This document shows, piece by piece, positions 26,801-36,367 of a stretch of DNA of 64,000 bases. Every line of letters starts with the position of its first letter. Position 1 is the stretch's first letter. A model generated the notes under the pieces. That model was given only the letters and a program-made list of their open reading frames with translations. It was not told the DNA's origin and searched no databases. The translations under genes and the position numbers were made by a program. Source of the stretch: Gymnorhina tibicen (taxonomy: Eukaryota; Chordata; Aves; Passeriformes; Artamidae); the NCBI GenBank assembly GCA_013399875.1, contig VXAZ01006384.1, positions 239 through 64,238 on the forward strand, written 5' to 3'.

Positions 26801-29800
26801 ACATGACATGAGAACTGTCCTTGAAAACACTTTTATAGGGAAGTCCAGTCTTTGAAGAATTAACACTCAGTTCTCTTTGACATCAAAACGCATTTTTAGA
26901 GGTACCATATATAATGTACAAGGAAAGAATGCAGTCACAGCAATAATAAGAAATATTTTGATGGATCATAGTGGATAGATAATTTGCATAGCTGCTCTAA
27001 ACAAAGTCTAAAATAAAGGCTTAGTGACTGTTTCACTGTCATTTGTCATTAACAAAACAAGTTTTAGAAACCTAACAAAGTTGTTGTCAGAACAAACACA
27101 GTAAGGTCACATGAAGCATGCTGTTAATAGTTGCAGAGGTCTATCAAAGGAATTAGATTTTTTTTTTTTTCATTTGCGCAGCAATAAAATGTGATAGCTA
27201 CCCCTTTTCCTCCTGAATATCTACTTACATTTTTCTTACGATACTCAACCTGGTACATCCAAAAATTCTCCATCTCAATTTTGGCGTTGTTTGACTAACA
27301 TACAACCCGCTCCACCTGAGAAACCTTCCTTGCTCTTGTGCAGAGGGATTTAGTAACAGAACTTGTAAAAGGAGAGGATTGTGTTGCATCTAACCTATCC
27401 AGGTCAATCCAGCTGTCTCCTATACAGTTCATGAAGAGACATGTAACTGACACTGAAACACCTTCAAGTACAATCACTTGCTCTTGCTTTATAAAAGCAG
27501 TGCTGTTTTATGTGCTTTTAGCAGCACATCATTTGAAGAGAGTATAGCTTGTGGGTCACATAGTCACGCACAAGGCTAGGACAGTATCATAGAGTCATAG
27601 AATCTTTTATGTTGGAAGAGACCTTAAAGATGATCTAAATTTTACTGACCCTGCCATGGACAGAGACACTTTCCACTAGACTGGGCTGCCCAAATCTCCC
27701 TGGTTTTAGGGCAACTATGTGATGGCAGTGTCCTCTGTCATTTTTACAGCTCAAAGTTTGTTCACTAAAACATAGACTGAGACCATAGGTTTTAGCTGAC
27801 ATAAATATCCATAAAGAATGAAGCTGAAAGCTAATGATTATTGCTTGTCTTTGTTGAAAATTTGTTTTAAGCACAGTGCTAAAAATGGTGGGCTTGAAAA
27901 AAATAATACCAACTTAGCACTTTACACACACTTGCATAGTGTGGCACAATCTATGCAATTTCATTTATTATTTTGACATATGGATGAAACTCAACTTTTT
28001 ACTGTAGTTCTAATGTAACTGACTCTGCACATACCCCAAGCACTTACCCATCAGTTTGCTGGGTGGTCCAGGACCTGCCCCCTGTCAGACTGTGCATACA
28101 TGATAGGACAAGGTGACCTGAGACAAGGTTACTGACTGAATTGCTCATTCAGAACAACACATTTGATTAACTGCTATAGGACTTCTCCATACAGGAATTT
28201 CAGGCAGCCTAAAGAGATTCCCCCAGAAGTCTCCTCCTGTACCCAAGACAACTGATAAGCATCACTTATCATTTTAACTACCACCCTGGATAGTTAGCAC
28301 CTGAAGTGAGGGGCTCTGTCAACAGGCAGCTGTTGGGTCAGGACTCCGACTGATCCAAGAGCTGACTCGTGCAGTTGCTGCCACAGAAATGACCAATTAG
28401 CTTATGGGTAAGACACTTGCTGTAAGGCAACAGAAACGATTCCTGCCTATGCAGGGAAGGTCATGTGCAACAGTCTTACATACACATTTAACATAGGAGG
28501 TGTTTTGTATGTAGCTTAGGATAAACAACATGGATCACACATGCTGGGTGATCATACAAGATCACAGACCAACTGTATCTAAGATCAAATAAGAACAAAT
28601 GCAGTTTGAGAAGTCTTGGCTTGGGGAATTTCCCCTGATCCAGGTAATGACGCCCTGCAAAGACAGAGCCTCCTGTCACTTGTCACCATCTGGACAATGA
28701 CAAGCAATCCCATTTGAGAGATCTGACTCAGTGCTGGTTGCTTCTCTGAGTATGGACTTCCTTAGCCATACTTCAACCTCCAGTAAAAATGCAGTTTTGT
28801 CTGTTAGTTTGAAAAAATCACTGTGGATTCCTCCTGCGTGTTCAAAAGATTTTAACTATAGCAAGTGCTGGTTTAGTTTTCAACTGCACAGAAAAATAAT
28901 TTGAAGTTACTTTCATTTTTCATAATTTAAAAATGTAATCAAACAAAAAATATTCAAGGGGTTATGTATCCAGTGCTCACCATAATTTAAAAGCCAGTAA
29001 CTCATCTGGGAGTGTTTGCCTTCAAGCAGACTAATTGCTAAATTTAAGCTTTCTTCTGTGTAATTGATGAATAAAATGCTTTTTGGTTTAGTTTTCCTTT
29101 TTGTTTTTAGTGATTTTTGGTTTGGGGCATTTGGGGCTTTTTCTTCCTGTGTAAACTTAAGTCTGCAGTCTCTCATAAATGATGGAAAGCTGACCTGTAG
29201 TCTGTGTGCCCAACTAATAGTTTTAAAAGATCTGCTCAGAAAAAACTCATCAATATACTATCAATAAAAACTCTTTATTTAATTGTTTCCTTTCTCTTTT
29301 TTTCCCCCCTTAGTTCATTTATTACTGAAGCCTGCTTAATTATTTAAAAGACTTCTCTATTGCCTTTTAATAATACATTACTCCTGCTGTGGAAAAAGTG
29401 AAGCAAATTCATCACCATGAAAACACTGAGGTATCAGAATTGAGAAAATCCTGCAACTGAGAATGCAAGGGTTGAAATAAAATATACATAACCAAAAACA
29501 ACAGAGAAGCGAAGCAATGCAGCGCAGCTCTGTTCCACCTGGAAGACATGTCTTCAGCTCCGAATTTCTACTTCACAAATCTAAACACCCATATACATGG
29601 GTTTACTTTATATTAGGGTTTATTCTAACATCACACCACCTCAAATGTCTGCGGAGGAACAGAGACTATAAACACCAGTGGCAGGACTTTGCAAAACTGA
29701 AGTCTTGGCACGCAGGAATAAACCATGTCCTGAAGGTCAACAAAACCTGGCTATCAGATCTATAACCCCATGGATAACTCAACAGACTCAGAAAAAAGTC

Positions 29801-32800
29801 ATGGTAATTAGTTCTTAAATGGAGAATTTCTACCTCCAAACCAGTGTGGTTTTTTCTCCTGATTATAGCAGAATTGAAGCAGGCAGCCTGCTTCTATGCT
29901 GTTTAATTCACGGCCCAAAAAATTCTACTTGACTTTTTGAGCCTTTCAGTGCTTTTCTCAGTAGGTTTTTGTATTTCCACAACTAAGCATGCCACTCTTC
30001 TCAAAGCTCTGTAGCAAAGATAGTTTTTTTCCATACAGTTCAAACACTAGAATATTTCATTGCATTTTGAATTATCTACTACACAAAACTATTATCCTCT
30101 CCACTTGAACATGTGGATGAACATTCATCCTCAAATCCAGACCCACGCACTGCTTGTCTTCAATTCAGACCTTTAAACACCACAGTTTCTGTGCTTGGCT
30201 AAGCACATTAACAGCAGGTTTCCAGTGGAGAATCTGACAGGTAAGAATGATGAGCAAGAGCTACCTAAATGGGATATGGGCCTACCCTTCCAGTGAGGTA
30301 ACTGTGTGCATCTAGAACACATTTTCCTAAAGAGTCTCCCACTCCGCTACTCTTGGGCACAGGTGTACCACAAGGTCAATGCTTAAACTTTTTCATAGCT
30401 CCAGCTACAAACTTTATTCAGTATGATAGAAAGGCTGAGAGAATTGGGATTTTTCAGCCTGGAAAAGAGAAGGCCTCTGGTGACCTAACTGCAACCTTCC
30501 AGTACCTGAAGGGTGCCTAAATGAAGGCTGGAGAGAGACTACAAGAGCATGGAGTGACAGGACAAGGGGGAATGGCTTCAAACTCAAAGAGGGCAGGTAG
30601 AGATTAGATACTAGGAAAAAATTCCTTACTGTGAAGGTGGTGAGGCACTGGAACAGGTTGCCCACAGAAGTTGTGGCTGCCTTATCCCTGGAAGTGTTCA
30701 AGGCCAGGCTGGATGGGGTTCTGAGCAACCTGGTCTAGTGGGAGGTGTCCCTGCCCATGGCAGGGGGGTTGGAACTAGATGATTTTTAAGGTCCCTTCCA
30801 ATACAAGCCATTTTATGATTCCATGATTTTATGGGTGAACAAGATCTCTCAATTTCACACTCAGGAAACACAATCTAACTGTAGTTCCACAGCCTTTTCC
30901 AGCAGCAGTCAGTTTCCTGATGCCACAGTTGCAGCTGTGCAGCCCTAATTGCTATTGCGTTTGAAAAAGAGATCCTCATGAGGCTATATCCAAGTGATGG
31001 TCTGCTTTGGTTTAAAACATTTTCTGATAAACGGACTTTGGAAATTTATGTCAATTGTACAGATCTCATATGTGTGGCAAATGTTAAAAAAGACTCTTAA
31101 CTGCCTTTATTCAAAAGACACTGAGGATTTTTCAGCTTTTATCAAATACACAAGTACGACACTTTCCCCACAAACTCACTGTCCAGACCACCTCTGATTC
31201 AAGTGAAAGCATGCATCACTAAACCAGGCTGCAGCTGGGCAGCTAATAGTCTCCACTGTTAAATATTAAACAGGTACTTCTTTAAACCATTTATTTATTC
31301 ACAGAAGTCTGCTACCTGCCTCCTACATCACAGGGTTACCAGAGTTTATTACAGCAAAATCATACATGGGCAGTGAGCACTTTACTCTTCTCATACACCT
31401 TACCAAACACTTCTTTTGAGGAGAAATACCCAGGAATGACTGACAATCCTGGGAGACTAACCAGGAATAAAACTGGAATCAGGGCATCTTAAGTACACAC
31501 AGATACAGTGATCTGTATCTTTCTTACCATCACAGTCATTGCATGTCTTTCCTAACAGTAGCAAACTATACCCAGCTGCAGGTTAGCTGAATACTTCTGA
31601 ATTGTTAGCTTCTTAGAATAGTCTCTGGACACTTCCAAATGGCATCCTACCAAGCATTCTGCTGTAAATGTATTACCCAAATGCTCAGCACTGGGGAGTA
31701 ACAGTCACCTTCTTGTGAAAAAAGGCAAAGGAGGCTGTTGTATTTAATGGGTCTCAACCACAAATCATTCTTCTAGCTTCATGGGTCTGCAGCGGACAGC
31801 TTCTAGCTACATAAAAAGTGACTGTTGTTTGTATCTTAAGAAGTCTTAGGAGTTTCAATACCACATGATTAAGAACACAATATTATTACAAATATTTTCA
31901 GGTAAGTTCTATTTCTAAAAGAAACTTCTTTTGCTAAAAAACAACTTGAGGATAATTTTCAAAACAGATCTGCAAAATAACTGAAGGCAAAAAACCCACC
32001 CAATTTGCATTACTTATCTACAGCAACTTGATACTTCTGGGGCAAGAAAATGGTGTCTGCCTGAACGTAAAAAACCTCTTATTTCCAGGTCAATGCTATA
32101 AATCAGACTGAAAAACATCTCTGGCATATACTAGTTAGATAGACTTAAAAGCCCCCATCTGAGATCCTGCTTCTTTCTTGAGGGAGACAGAAGAACAATT
32201 TACAATTAGATGAATAGGCTTCAACTATATTTTTATTACATTGACCACTTATGGTCACTTAGTCAACATGAGCTATTTTTGCCCAATTTACAGCTAAGCA
32301 ATTCTAGGAACACTTCATTAAAGAAAGCAGACAGTTTTTGAGTTGCCATCTAAATTAAAGAATCCAGTAAAGCAAATACATACCTCTTCTTCAGGGAAAA
32401 ACAAATTCCTACTCAGTCCCAAGTCCCTTCTACAATAAGTCTTCTCTTCAATCTTCTGTAGTTCTTCTAAATTACTTGTGTAATTTACTTCTTCCTTCCA
32501 AGAACACAGACTGTTTGTACATCTACAACCATCGTTTATCTCTTCACTAAGTATACTAACTGTCATTATAAATCACTGTTTTGATTTCAGCTAGCCCTGA
32601 AAGTTTCAGTCAGGTTCTTATCTGACACGGTAAGAAAAATATTGAATGAGAAATTAAATTTTGGTGCAAAATGGGAACCTCTATGTACTTCAATATCTAA
32701 TGTATGCAGAGACCAATAAAAACACTTGTTTTGTTCACTGTATGACCATACCAGGCTGAATCATATCAGCACATTTCAGAAAAGTTCAATTCTGCAATAT

Positions 32801-35702
32801 GCACCTGGATTTTGGAGAGCAGGTGAAGCACCTTCAGGAAGAACTTGGTGCTCTCAGGATCCTCAACCCAATGTCACCAAGACCATCATGTTACTCAGTG
32901 TTATAATCAGTCAGGAAGCAACAGCAAGTTCTTTGATCCTCCAAGCAGTAACGGCATTTACAGACAATATGGTAAACAAAATGTGTAGCAAAAGACTAAT
33001 GTGATCTATTTAAAAATGGGGATAGAAATAATTTCAATTTTGTAAATTTTCAAAGTTAAGTTAAAAATAATTGTTTCCCACATAAAATTATCCAGGAAGA
33101 TTTCTTCAGCCCTCATGTGACTGCAAAACCACTCTGTAATACACATAATATTTAAAATATTTGTAGAAATAACTTTTGCAATATAGTTGTTTGTTTGGGC
33201 TTTTTTTAAGGTTCAATTGGGTTTACTATTAAGAATCAAGAAAAAAACTTAAACATACTCATCACCGTGTTTCCGTAAGTTTTGCAGGAAAAATAAAATC
33301 TGGAAGCTATATGTCTCAATCAGCTTGCATGTTTTTTTAGCATCTCAAACACCATGCTCCAAAAATCTCTTCCCATTTGTAGAATACTAGCCTTCCTCAT
33401 TTTGAAGGCAGATAAACAAATCAGAAGCCTGTCACAGATCTACATGGCATGTGATCTTTTTTCACCATCTGAATTCCCTTTGCAGTAGCTGAGGTGTCTT
33501 GGATAGTTCTGATGCATTCCTAGAACCTTACAATAATTCAGTTTAAAATACTAAAATAACACACAAGAAGTTCTACTTCCGCTGTTCTTCCAAAAAAACC
33601 CCCAAACAAAGGTCACAGCAATAAAGAGGATGGAGCAAACGTTTGCAGGGACTTGCCACTGAAGTAATAACATAGGAACATGCAATAGATTATTTTTGGT
33701 CAGTAAATTTAGCCTACCAGCTCTTTTCATATCAGGCATAATTTTAACCCATTTAACAGTTGTTTATGAGTTTATTTTATAAAATAATGCAGAAAACTCA
33801 TAAAACTTGAAGTAAGTATTATCTTACAGACAGCTGGCACCACAACCTGGTAGACAATCCTGATCCAACTTAAACCTCATGCCAAAAGTACAGAATTTCA
33901 GAAATGCTGACGCTGTAAATCTGAACAACTGCCTTCAATACTCAGGTTGCTGTAAATACACTTTATGGTGATAATATAATACACCGAGGCTCATAATATA
34001 TTTCTAGAGACTGCAAGTTGACATGAGCTTTTCCAGAATATGAATCTGATTGGTGATACCATCATAAAGAGTATTAACAGATTTCTGACAGAACTGTTGG
34101 GATTGTTATGTGACAGAAAATGATACATAAAAACTTAAGAGTTAACAAAAGCACAAAAAGATAGACAGCAGAAAAGTGTTTGGTTGCTATTCTAAAATAT
34201 ATTATGGCAGTAAAAAATATAACAGCATTTGTTTCAGAAAAGATAGGTAAAGAGCTTCATGTGACAAATGCTTGTACAGCATATTTGGGGTCAACAGTGT
34301 TTAATAAAGAAAAATTTGGCTGCCTGATAATGCATGCTTACTTCTCTTATGGTCTCTGGAGTACAAATTTAAAACAAAGCACTTTTTCAAGAATGAGACA
34401 CAGAATAGGAATAAAATGCACCCTCCTTCACTGCCATACACTTCACAAAGGAATGAGACATAGATAACCTGGGAGGTGAAGGCTTTGTGTACTCACATCT
34501 CCATCTAGTGGCCTCTGGTCGTCAGAATCCCTGGATGGACTGATGTCCTGCCGCATCACCCAGATAGGCTCCTTAGGTTCATCAGGGGTGTAGGGAGAAC
34601 GGATGGTCCTTGTCTTCACTTCCTCAATAGCCTCTTTAATATCCTTGATAGCCAGTGAAATTGCATCTCTTTTTTCCTTGCTGTACCTCTGTACAGATTC
34701 TCCTGAGCTGGATGTAACTCGAGAACCTGATGTGAGCTGGCCATTACTTTCATGCCCACCACTGACAAGAGCCTGACCATGCTCCAAACTCTGCTCTGAC
34801 TCTGGCATGTCTTCAGCTGCCTTGTCTAAGCTCTGGGAGCTCATGCTCTGCTTCACCTCTGCTACAATCTGATCAATGTCCTCCTCTTGTTCGTAACTAT
34901 CCATTCTTGGGTAAGGTGCAAACTCTGCTTCCTTTTCAGGGCTGTCAGACTCTCCGTCCGATCGTTCATCATAATGGTGAAGGCGGGCACCAAGTGCCTC
35001 CTTGCGGTAATTGTCGGCTTCCTCCCTCTCCCGCTCATACTGCTGGATGCCCTCCCTGACATCGAGATCTGGTGTGTCTCCTATTTCCTCATACACATGC
35101 TCCTGCAGTCCATAGTCAGCGTAAGCCTCAGCATACTGCTCATCCTCCCCTCGGTGGAAGAGGCGATGTGTGTAGACGTAACCCGAGTAGGCTGCATTCA
35201 TGGCTTCCTCATGCTCGATGGAATGGAAATGTAAGTGATTGGGCAATGTTCGGTTGTGAACGGCCTCGCCATGCTCAGCTTCGGCATTCTCCGTGTACTC
35301 CTCAGACTCAGGCCTGTACTGCACTGCATATGCACTCTCATCCTCGTTTTCCTGCACTCTCTCGATATCGTAACTGTCCTCCACTGTGGCTATCACATCC
35401 CCTTCTGCAGTATCTGTGTGATTGTGGAAACCACTCTCAGTGCTGGCTGACCGAGCTAACATGCCTTCCTCCTCCTGCCCAGACAGACCCACGTGGCTGC
35501 TGTTGGTATGCCTTGGGTAGCGAGCCGCATACCTCTGTTCCTCTTCCACCTCTGAGTGCTCCAGGTCAGCCTCCACTGACTCATTCACTGCTCTGTTCGC
35601 TGGCTCTTCACTGATCTCCCCCTCAGGTGGTCCAACCAAATGGTTCATGGCCAAGTTTTGGAGAGTAGGTTACTTATTCTGTTGACATTTTGTCTATCAC
35701 AG
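5616..35702 (-). CDS. APBA1: APBA1 (Mint1/X11-alpha) gene, partial; nine coding exons in window
   Basis: This is the multi-exon gene for the neuronal adaptor Mint1. The family binds Munc18-1 and CASK through its N-terminal region, the APP cytoplasmic NPxY-type motif through a PTB domain, and other partners through two C-terminal PDZ domains, acting at presynaptic and trans-Golgi membranes. Nine exons join in frame: 1152, 102, 40, 146, 33, 87, 186, 180 and 213 nt of coding sequence, giving 713 residues. Every junction has GT-AG ends and compatible phase. The mammalian protein is about 837 residues, so roughly 110 C-terminal residues (most of PDZ2 and the tail) are missing and should lie left of the window. 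The paralogues APBA2 and APBA3 were considered. The near-identical N-terminal blocks (for example [13 protein letters not shown] and the [16 protein letters not shown] stretch) point to APBA1. Identification is from recognised family sequence, not a search. Confidence 0.96.
5829..6626 (-). other. APBA1 intron between PTB-end exon and PDZ1 exon
   Basis: Intron of 798 nt bounded by GTATGT and ACAG. It has no repeats that I recognise beyond short A- and T-runs. Confidence 0.85.
6627..6806 (-). CDS. APBA1: APBA1 exon: PTB C-terminal helix and linker to PDZ1, residues 583-642
   Basis: This 180-nt phase 0-0 exon begins [20 protein letters not shown], the long C-terminal helix that caps PTB domains. 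It continues through [20 protein letters not shown] to [10 protein letters not shown], just before PDZ1. In the mammalian protein this post-PTB linker folds back on the PTB domain and reduces APP binding. The sequence is essentially unchanged here. The acceptor is CTGCTACAG and the donor is GTATGT. Confidence 0.96.
6807..10123 (-). other. APBA1 intron, no other feature recognised
   Basis: Intron of 3317 nt with GTAAGC donor and CTACAG acceptor. The 7600-7900 part is richer in G and C and purine-rich on the plus strand, but I cannot assign it to a gene or a repeat family. Open frames there lack codon signal and conserved motifs. Confidence 0.8.
10124..10309 (-). CDS. APBA1: APBA1 exon: PTB core, residues 521-582
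   Basis: This 186-nt phase 0-0 exon runs from [19 protein letters not shown] to [11 protein letters not shown]. The [14 protein letters not shown] and ICHVFES strands are diagnostic of X11-type PTB domains and form the groove that holds the ligand peptide. [18 protein letters not shown] is the long loop characteristic of this family; it has SNSQD where the mammalian sequence, as I recall it, has SNSQE. The acceptor is TTACTCCCCAG and the donor is GTAAGC. Confidence 0.96.
10310..10886 (-). other. APBA1 intron, nothing else seen
   Basis: Intron of 577 nt inside the PTB coding region, with GTATAG donor and CCCCAG acceptor. It contains a 13-T run near 10508. Confidence 0.85.
10887..10973 (-). 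CDS. APBA1: APBA1 exon: PTB domain, residues 492-520
   Basis: This 87-nt phase 0-0 exon encodes [20 protein letters not shown] and then [27 protein letters not shown] is the central PTB strand pair. The acceptor is TTTATTTTCAG and the donor is GTATAG. The split between this exon and the microexon places the basic insertion in a loop before the strand. Confidence 0.95.
10974..12100 (-). other. APBA1 intron downstream of the PTB microexon
   Basis: Intron of 1127 nt. Its donor, GTGCAG, is the weakest of the set; its acceptor is TTTATTTTCAG. No repeats recognised. Confidence 0.85.
12101..12133 (-). CDS. APBA1: APBA1 microexon in PTB domain, residues 481-491
   Basis: The exon is 33 nt, phase 0-0, encoding [11 protein letters not shown], a strongly basic insertion in the PTB domain that is present in the mammalian protein. 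The acceptor is CTAAGCAG, with a pyrimidine-rich tract (TTCTCCTGTCTCTGTTTGTTCC) upstream. The donor is GTGCAG, which lacks the usual A at +4 and G at +5. Small size, divisibility by three and the weak donor suggest that it can be skipped without breaking the frame. Identity is secure; alternative use is inferred. Confidence 0.92.
12134..17011 (-). other. APBA1 intron upstream of the PTB microexon
   Basis: Intron of 4878 nt with GTGAGG donor. It is AT-rich, with many poly-A and poly-T tracts. I recognise no mobile element or RNA gene. Confidence 0.8.
17012..17157 (-). CDS. APBA1: APBA1 exon: start of PTB domain, residues 432-480
   Basis: This exon begins with TT, completing a split valine codon, and encodes the start of the PTB fold: [20 protein letters not shown] followed by the [22 protein letters not shown] stretch. 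The [11 protein letters not shown] strand is the family signature of the first PTB beta strand. The acceptor is CTGTGTTACAG, the donor is GTGAGG, and the exon ends in phase 0. PTB domains of this family bind the cytoplasmic YENPTY-type motif of APP. Confidence 0.95.
17158..21105 (-). other. APBA1 intron carrying a sense-oriented LTR
   Basis: Intron of 3948 nt between the 40-nt exon and the first PTB exon. It holds the LTR-like element at 17344-18371. The remaining 18372-21105 shows nothing recognisable. Confidence 0.8.
17344..18371 (-). mobile_element. Long avian ERV-type LTR, sense with APBA1
   Basis: A roughly 1-kb block that differs in composition from its surroundings. Read on the minus strand it starts TGTTGTACTGGGTTTGC and ends CAGCCCACCACA, so it has TG...CA termini. 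The middle has repeated short phrases with GGAG and CCATGGAGG. The last 150 bases (TCTGTTTTGCCCATGACAGT onward) are clearly homologous to 50390-50533 on the opposite strand, which shows that it is a dispersed family. The sequence resembles a widespread bird LTR of this size. No target-site duplication was found. The long open frames across it have no protein motifs. Confidence 0.65.
21106..21145 (-). CDS. APBA1: APBA1 exon: residues 419-431 plus first base of codon 432
   Basis: This 40-nt exon encodes [13 protein letters not shown] and the first base of the next codon. It is far too short to stand out as an open frame, but it matches the family segment just before the PTB domain. The acceptor is CTTAATTACAG, with a TTTTTGTCTTAATT tract in front. 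The donor is GTAAGA. It enters in phase 0 and leaves in phase 1, which fits the next exon beginning with two bases of a split valine codon. Skipping it would break the frame. Confidence 0.93.
21146..24505 (-). other. APBA1 intron
   Basis: Intron of 3360 nt with GTAGAG donor and AATTACAG acceptor. Apart from a 12-bp palindrome at 23249-23279 and a short imperfect duplication near 21450-21510, nothing is recognised. Confidence 0.8.
23249..23279. repeat. Perfect 12-bp inverted repeat, 7-nt loop
   Basis: ATTCTTGCTTTA at 23249-23260 pairs exactly with TAAAGCAAGAAT at 23268-23279 across GAAGTAG. It could fold as a hairpin in DNA or pre-mRNA. No terminator or miRNA role is implied; the stem is too short for a miRNA precursor. 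Confidence 0.85.
24506..24607 (-). CDS. APBA1: APBA1 exon: variable linker, residues 385-418
   Basis: This 102-nt phase 0-0 exon encodes 34 residues beginning [14 protein letters not shown] and ending ASTNKE. Those ends match the mammalian linker between the CASK motif and the PTB domain; the middle ([10 protein letters not shown]) does not. The acceptor is CATGTCTAG and the donor is GTAGAG. Because both phases are 0 and its length is divisible by three, skipping it would keep the frame. It is serine- and proline-rich, probably disordered, and continues the region reported to contact CASK in mammals. Confidence 0.9.
26694..26775. repeat. A/C-rich simple repeat (minus strand GGTTT/GTT-type)
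   Basis: Runs of CAAACAACAACAAC and AACCAAACC-type units form a low-complexity tract of about 80 bp. On the gene's sense strand it is G/T-rich. It generates a spurious glycine/phenylalanine/tryptophan-rich open frame. Confidence 0.7.
27585..27715 (-). mobile_element. CR1 3'-end fragment
   Basis: The plus strand begins ATCATAGAGTCATAGAATC, the reverse complement of a CR1 tail built of ATTCTATGA-type octamers, followed by GTTGGAAGAGACCTTAAAGA and ACTAGACTGGGCTGCCC. It is strongly 5'-truncated, with the tail at the left. Confidence 0.8.
30410..30836 (+). mobile_element. CR1 3'-end fragment
   Basis: Sequence in CR1 order: GGCTGAGAGAATTGGGAT, then TCAGCCTGGAAAAGAGAAGG, GGTGAGGCACTGGAACAGGT, GGTTGGAACTAGATGATTTT, and a tail TTATGATTCCATGATTTTATG. 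It covers the last ~430 bp of the element (end of ORF2 and 3' UTR) and is fairly well preserved. Confidence 0.88.
34497..35702 (-). CDS. APBA1: APBA1 main coding exon: 5' leader plus residues 1-384
   Basis: The exon starts at 35702 after a TTTCTTTGCAG acceptor, has a 54-nt leader, and the start codon is at 35648 ([10 protein letters not shown]...). I chose this ATG because it matches the mammalian start and has G at -3; the TTG two codons upstream is not a start. Residues 1-384 are mostly acidic and disordered. Conserved blocks are about 66-85 ([15 protein letters not shown]...), 105-170, and about 215-290, which contains [14 protein letters not shown] and [14 protein letters not shown] and corresponds to the Munc18-interacting region. 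IWVMRQ at 362-367 is the CASK CaMK-domain-binding motif. The donor after GAT is GTGAGT and the phase is 0. Compared with the mammalian protein as I recall it, the glutamine/proline-rich stretch after residue 38 is shorter. The mRNA leader carries a tiny upstream ORF. Confidence 0.96.
35674..35688 (-). other. Four-codon upstream ORF in APBA1 leader
   Basis: Within the leader of the main coding exon, an ATG at 35688 is followed by three sense codons (S, T, E) and TAA at 35674-35676. It ends 25 nt before the APBA1 start. Its context is AAAATGT, with A at -3, so initiation there is plausible. Whether it is translated cannot be told from sequence. Confidence 0.5.
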
Positions 35703-35844
35703 CTGCAAAGAAATAAAAAAAAACCTCTGACATTACTCCCAATAAAAAAAAAGTGGAGTCAATAAACAGAAGCAACAAAACACACCCTTCCTTCCCAGCA
35801 GACAAACATTTGACTCAGTTCTGCAGTCAGGTTATAGACAGCAC

Positions 35845-36367
35845 TGATGCCATGATGATTTTTCGCCTTTTTATATGCCCCTTTTATATACCCCTTTCCT
35901 ATACCCTTTTATATAGCTTTTAAGTATCCTTAGTGCTTTTAGCCCACATACTTGTAATCCCTAAGTCTGATAACCAGCTTAGACCCAAAGTTCCGTTAAA
36001 CCAAGAGACCAAACATCTTGGAAGCCTCACAGCTGCGGGTCAGAAAGCCCCAGACACCAAGGTCCTCTCCAGAACACATTCTGTAAACCAAGATAGGCCC
36101 ATCGAGGGAGAAGGCTCCTCAGGGCGGGGGCTTCTCTCGAGCCTCTCACTGGGGAATCTTAGATGGATATGCTAATGTGAAAGGTCTATAATTGTATACG
36201 CAGATCATCGGGGGGGTGCGTTTTCAGTGTGCACTCTGGGGTGCATTTCAGTGCATTCTACCTGGATGTGGTGCACCTAAGGATCCTGAAATAAATACTG
36301 AAGTAAAATCCCTTTTTCCCCTCTAACCATGTTTGGCTTTTAATTTTAAAACCAGGGAAAGGCAACA
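35845..36367 (+). mobile_element. Solo ERV LTR, antisense to APBA1
   Basis: A 523-bp element begins TGATGCCATG and ends AAAGGCAACA, with TG...CA termini and imperfect inverted ends. It is flanked by GCAC on both sides (35841-35844 and 36368-36371); the wider match is ACAGCAC. A polyadenylation signal AATAAA lies at 36290-36295, near the 3' end as in an LTR R region. No internal retroviral sequence is attached, so it is a solo LTR. Its right-hand terminus differs slightly if the seven-base match is taken as the duplication. Confidence 0.75.
35866..35917 (+). repeat. TATA-like tandem array inside solo LTR
   Basis: Four imperfect 12-13-bp units of the form CCCTTTTATATA stand in tandem (35866-35878, 35879-35890, 35891-35903 and 35904-35917). 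They lie close to the LTR's 5' end, in its U3 region. Confidence 0.75.

Larger units (their letters stand above)
24608..34496 (-). other. APBA1 intron between main coding exon and linker exon
   Basis: Intron of 9889 nt with GTGAGT donor and CATGTCTAG acceptor. It contains two CR1 fragments and an A/C-rich simple repeat. Scattered open frames show no conserved motif. Confidence 0.8.

Noticed and set aside
32384..32559. Possible extra minus-strand exon: a 58-codon open frame between AATGACAG and GAG|GTATGT
   Set aside because: It would enter in phase 1, but the main coding exon ends in phase 0, and joining them gives an early stop. The residues match no APBA1 segment I recognise.
35072..35614. 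180-codon open frame on the plus strand
   Set aside because: It lies wholly antisense to the APBA1 main coding exon, and its composition is a by-product of the conserved minus-strand codons.
35652..35654. In-frame TTG two codons upstream of the APBA1 ATG as a start
   Set aside because: A non-ATG start is unnecessary; the ATG at 35648 matches the family start and has a good context.
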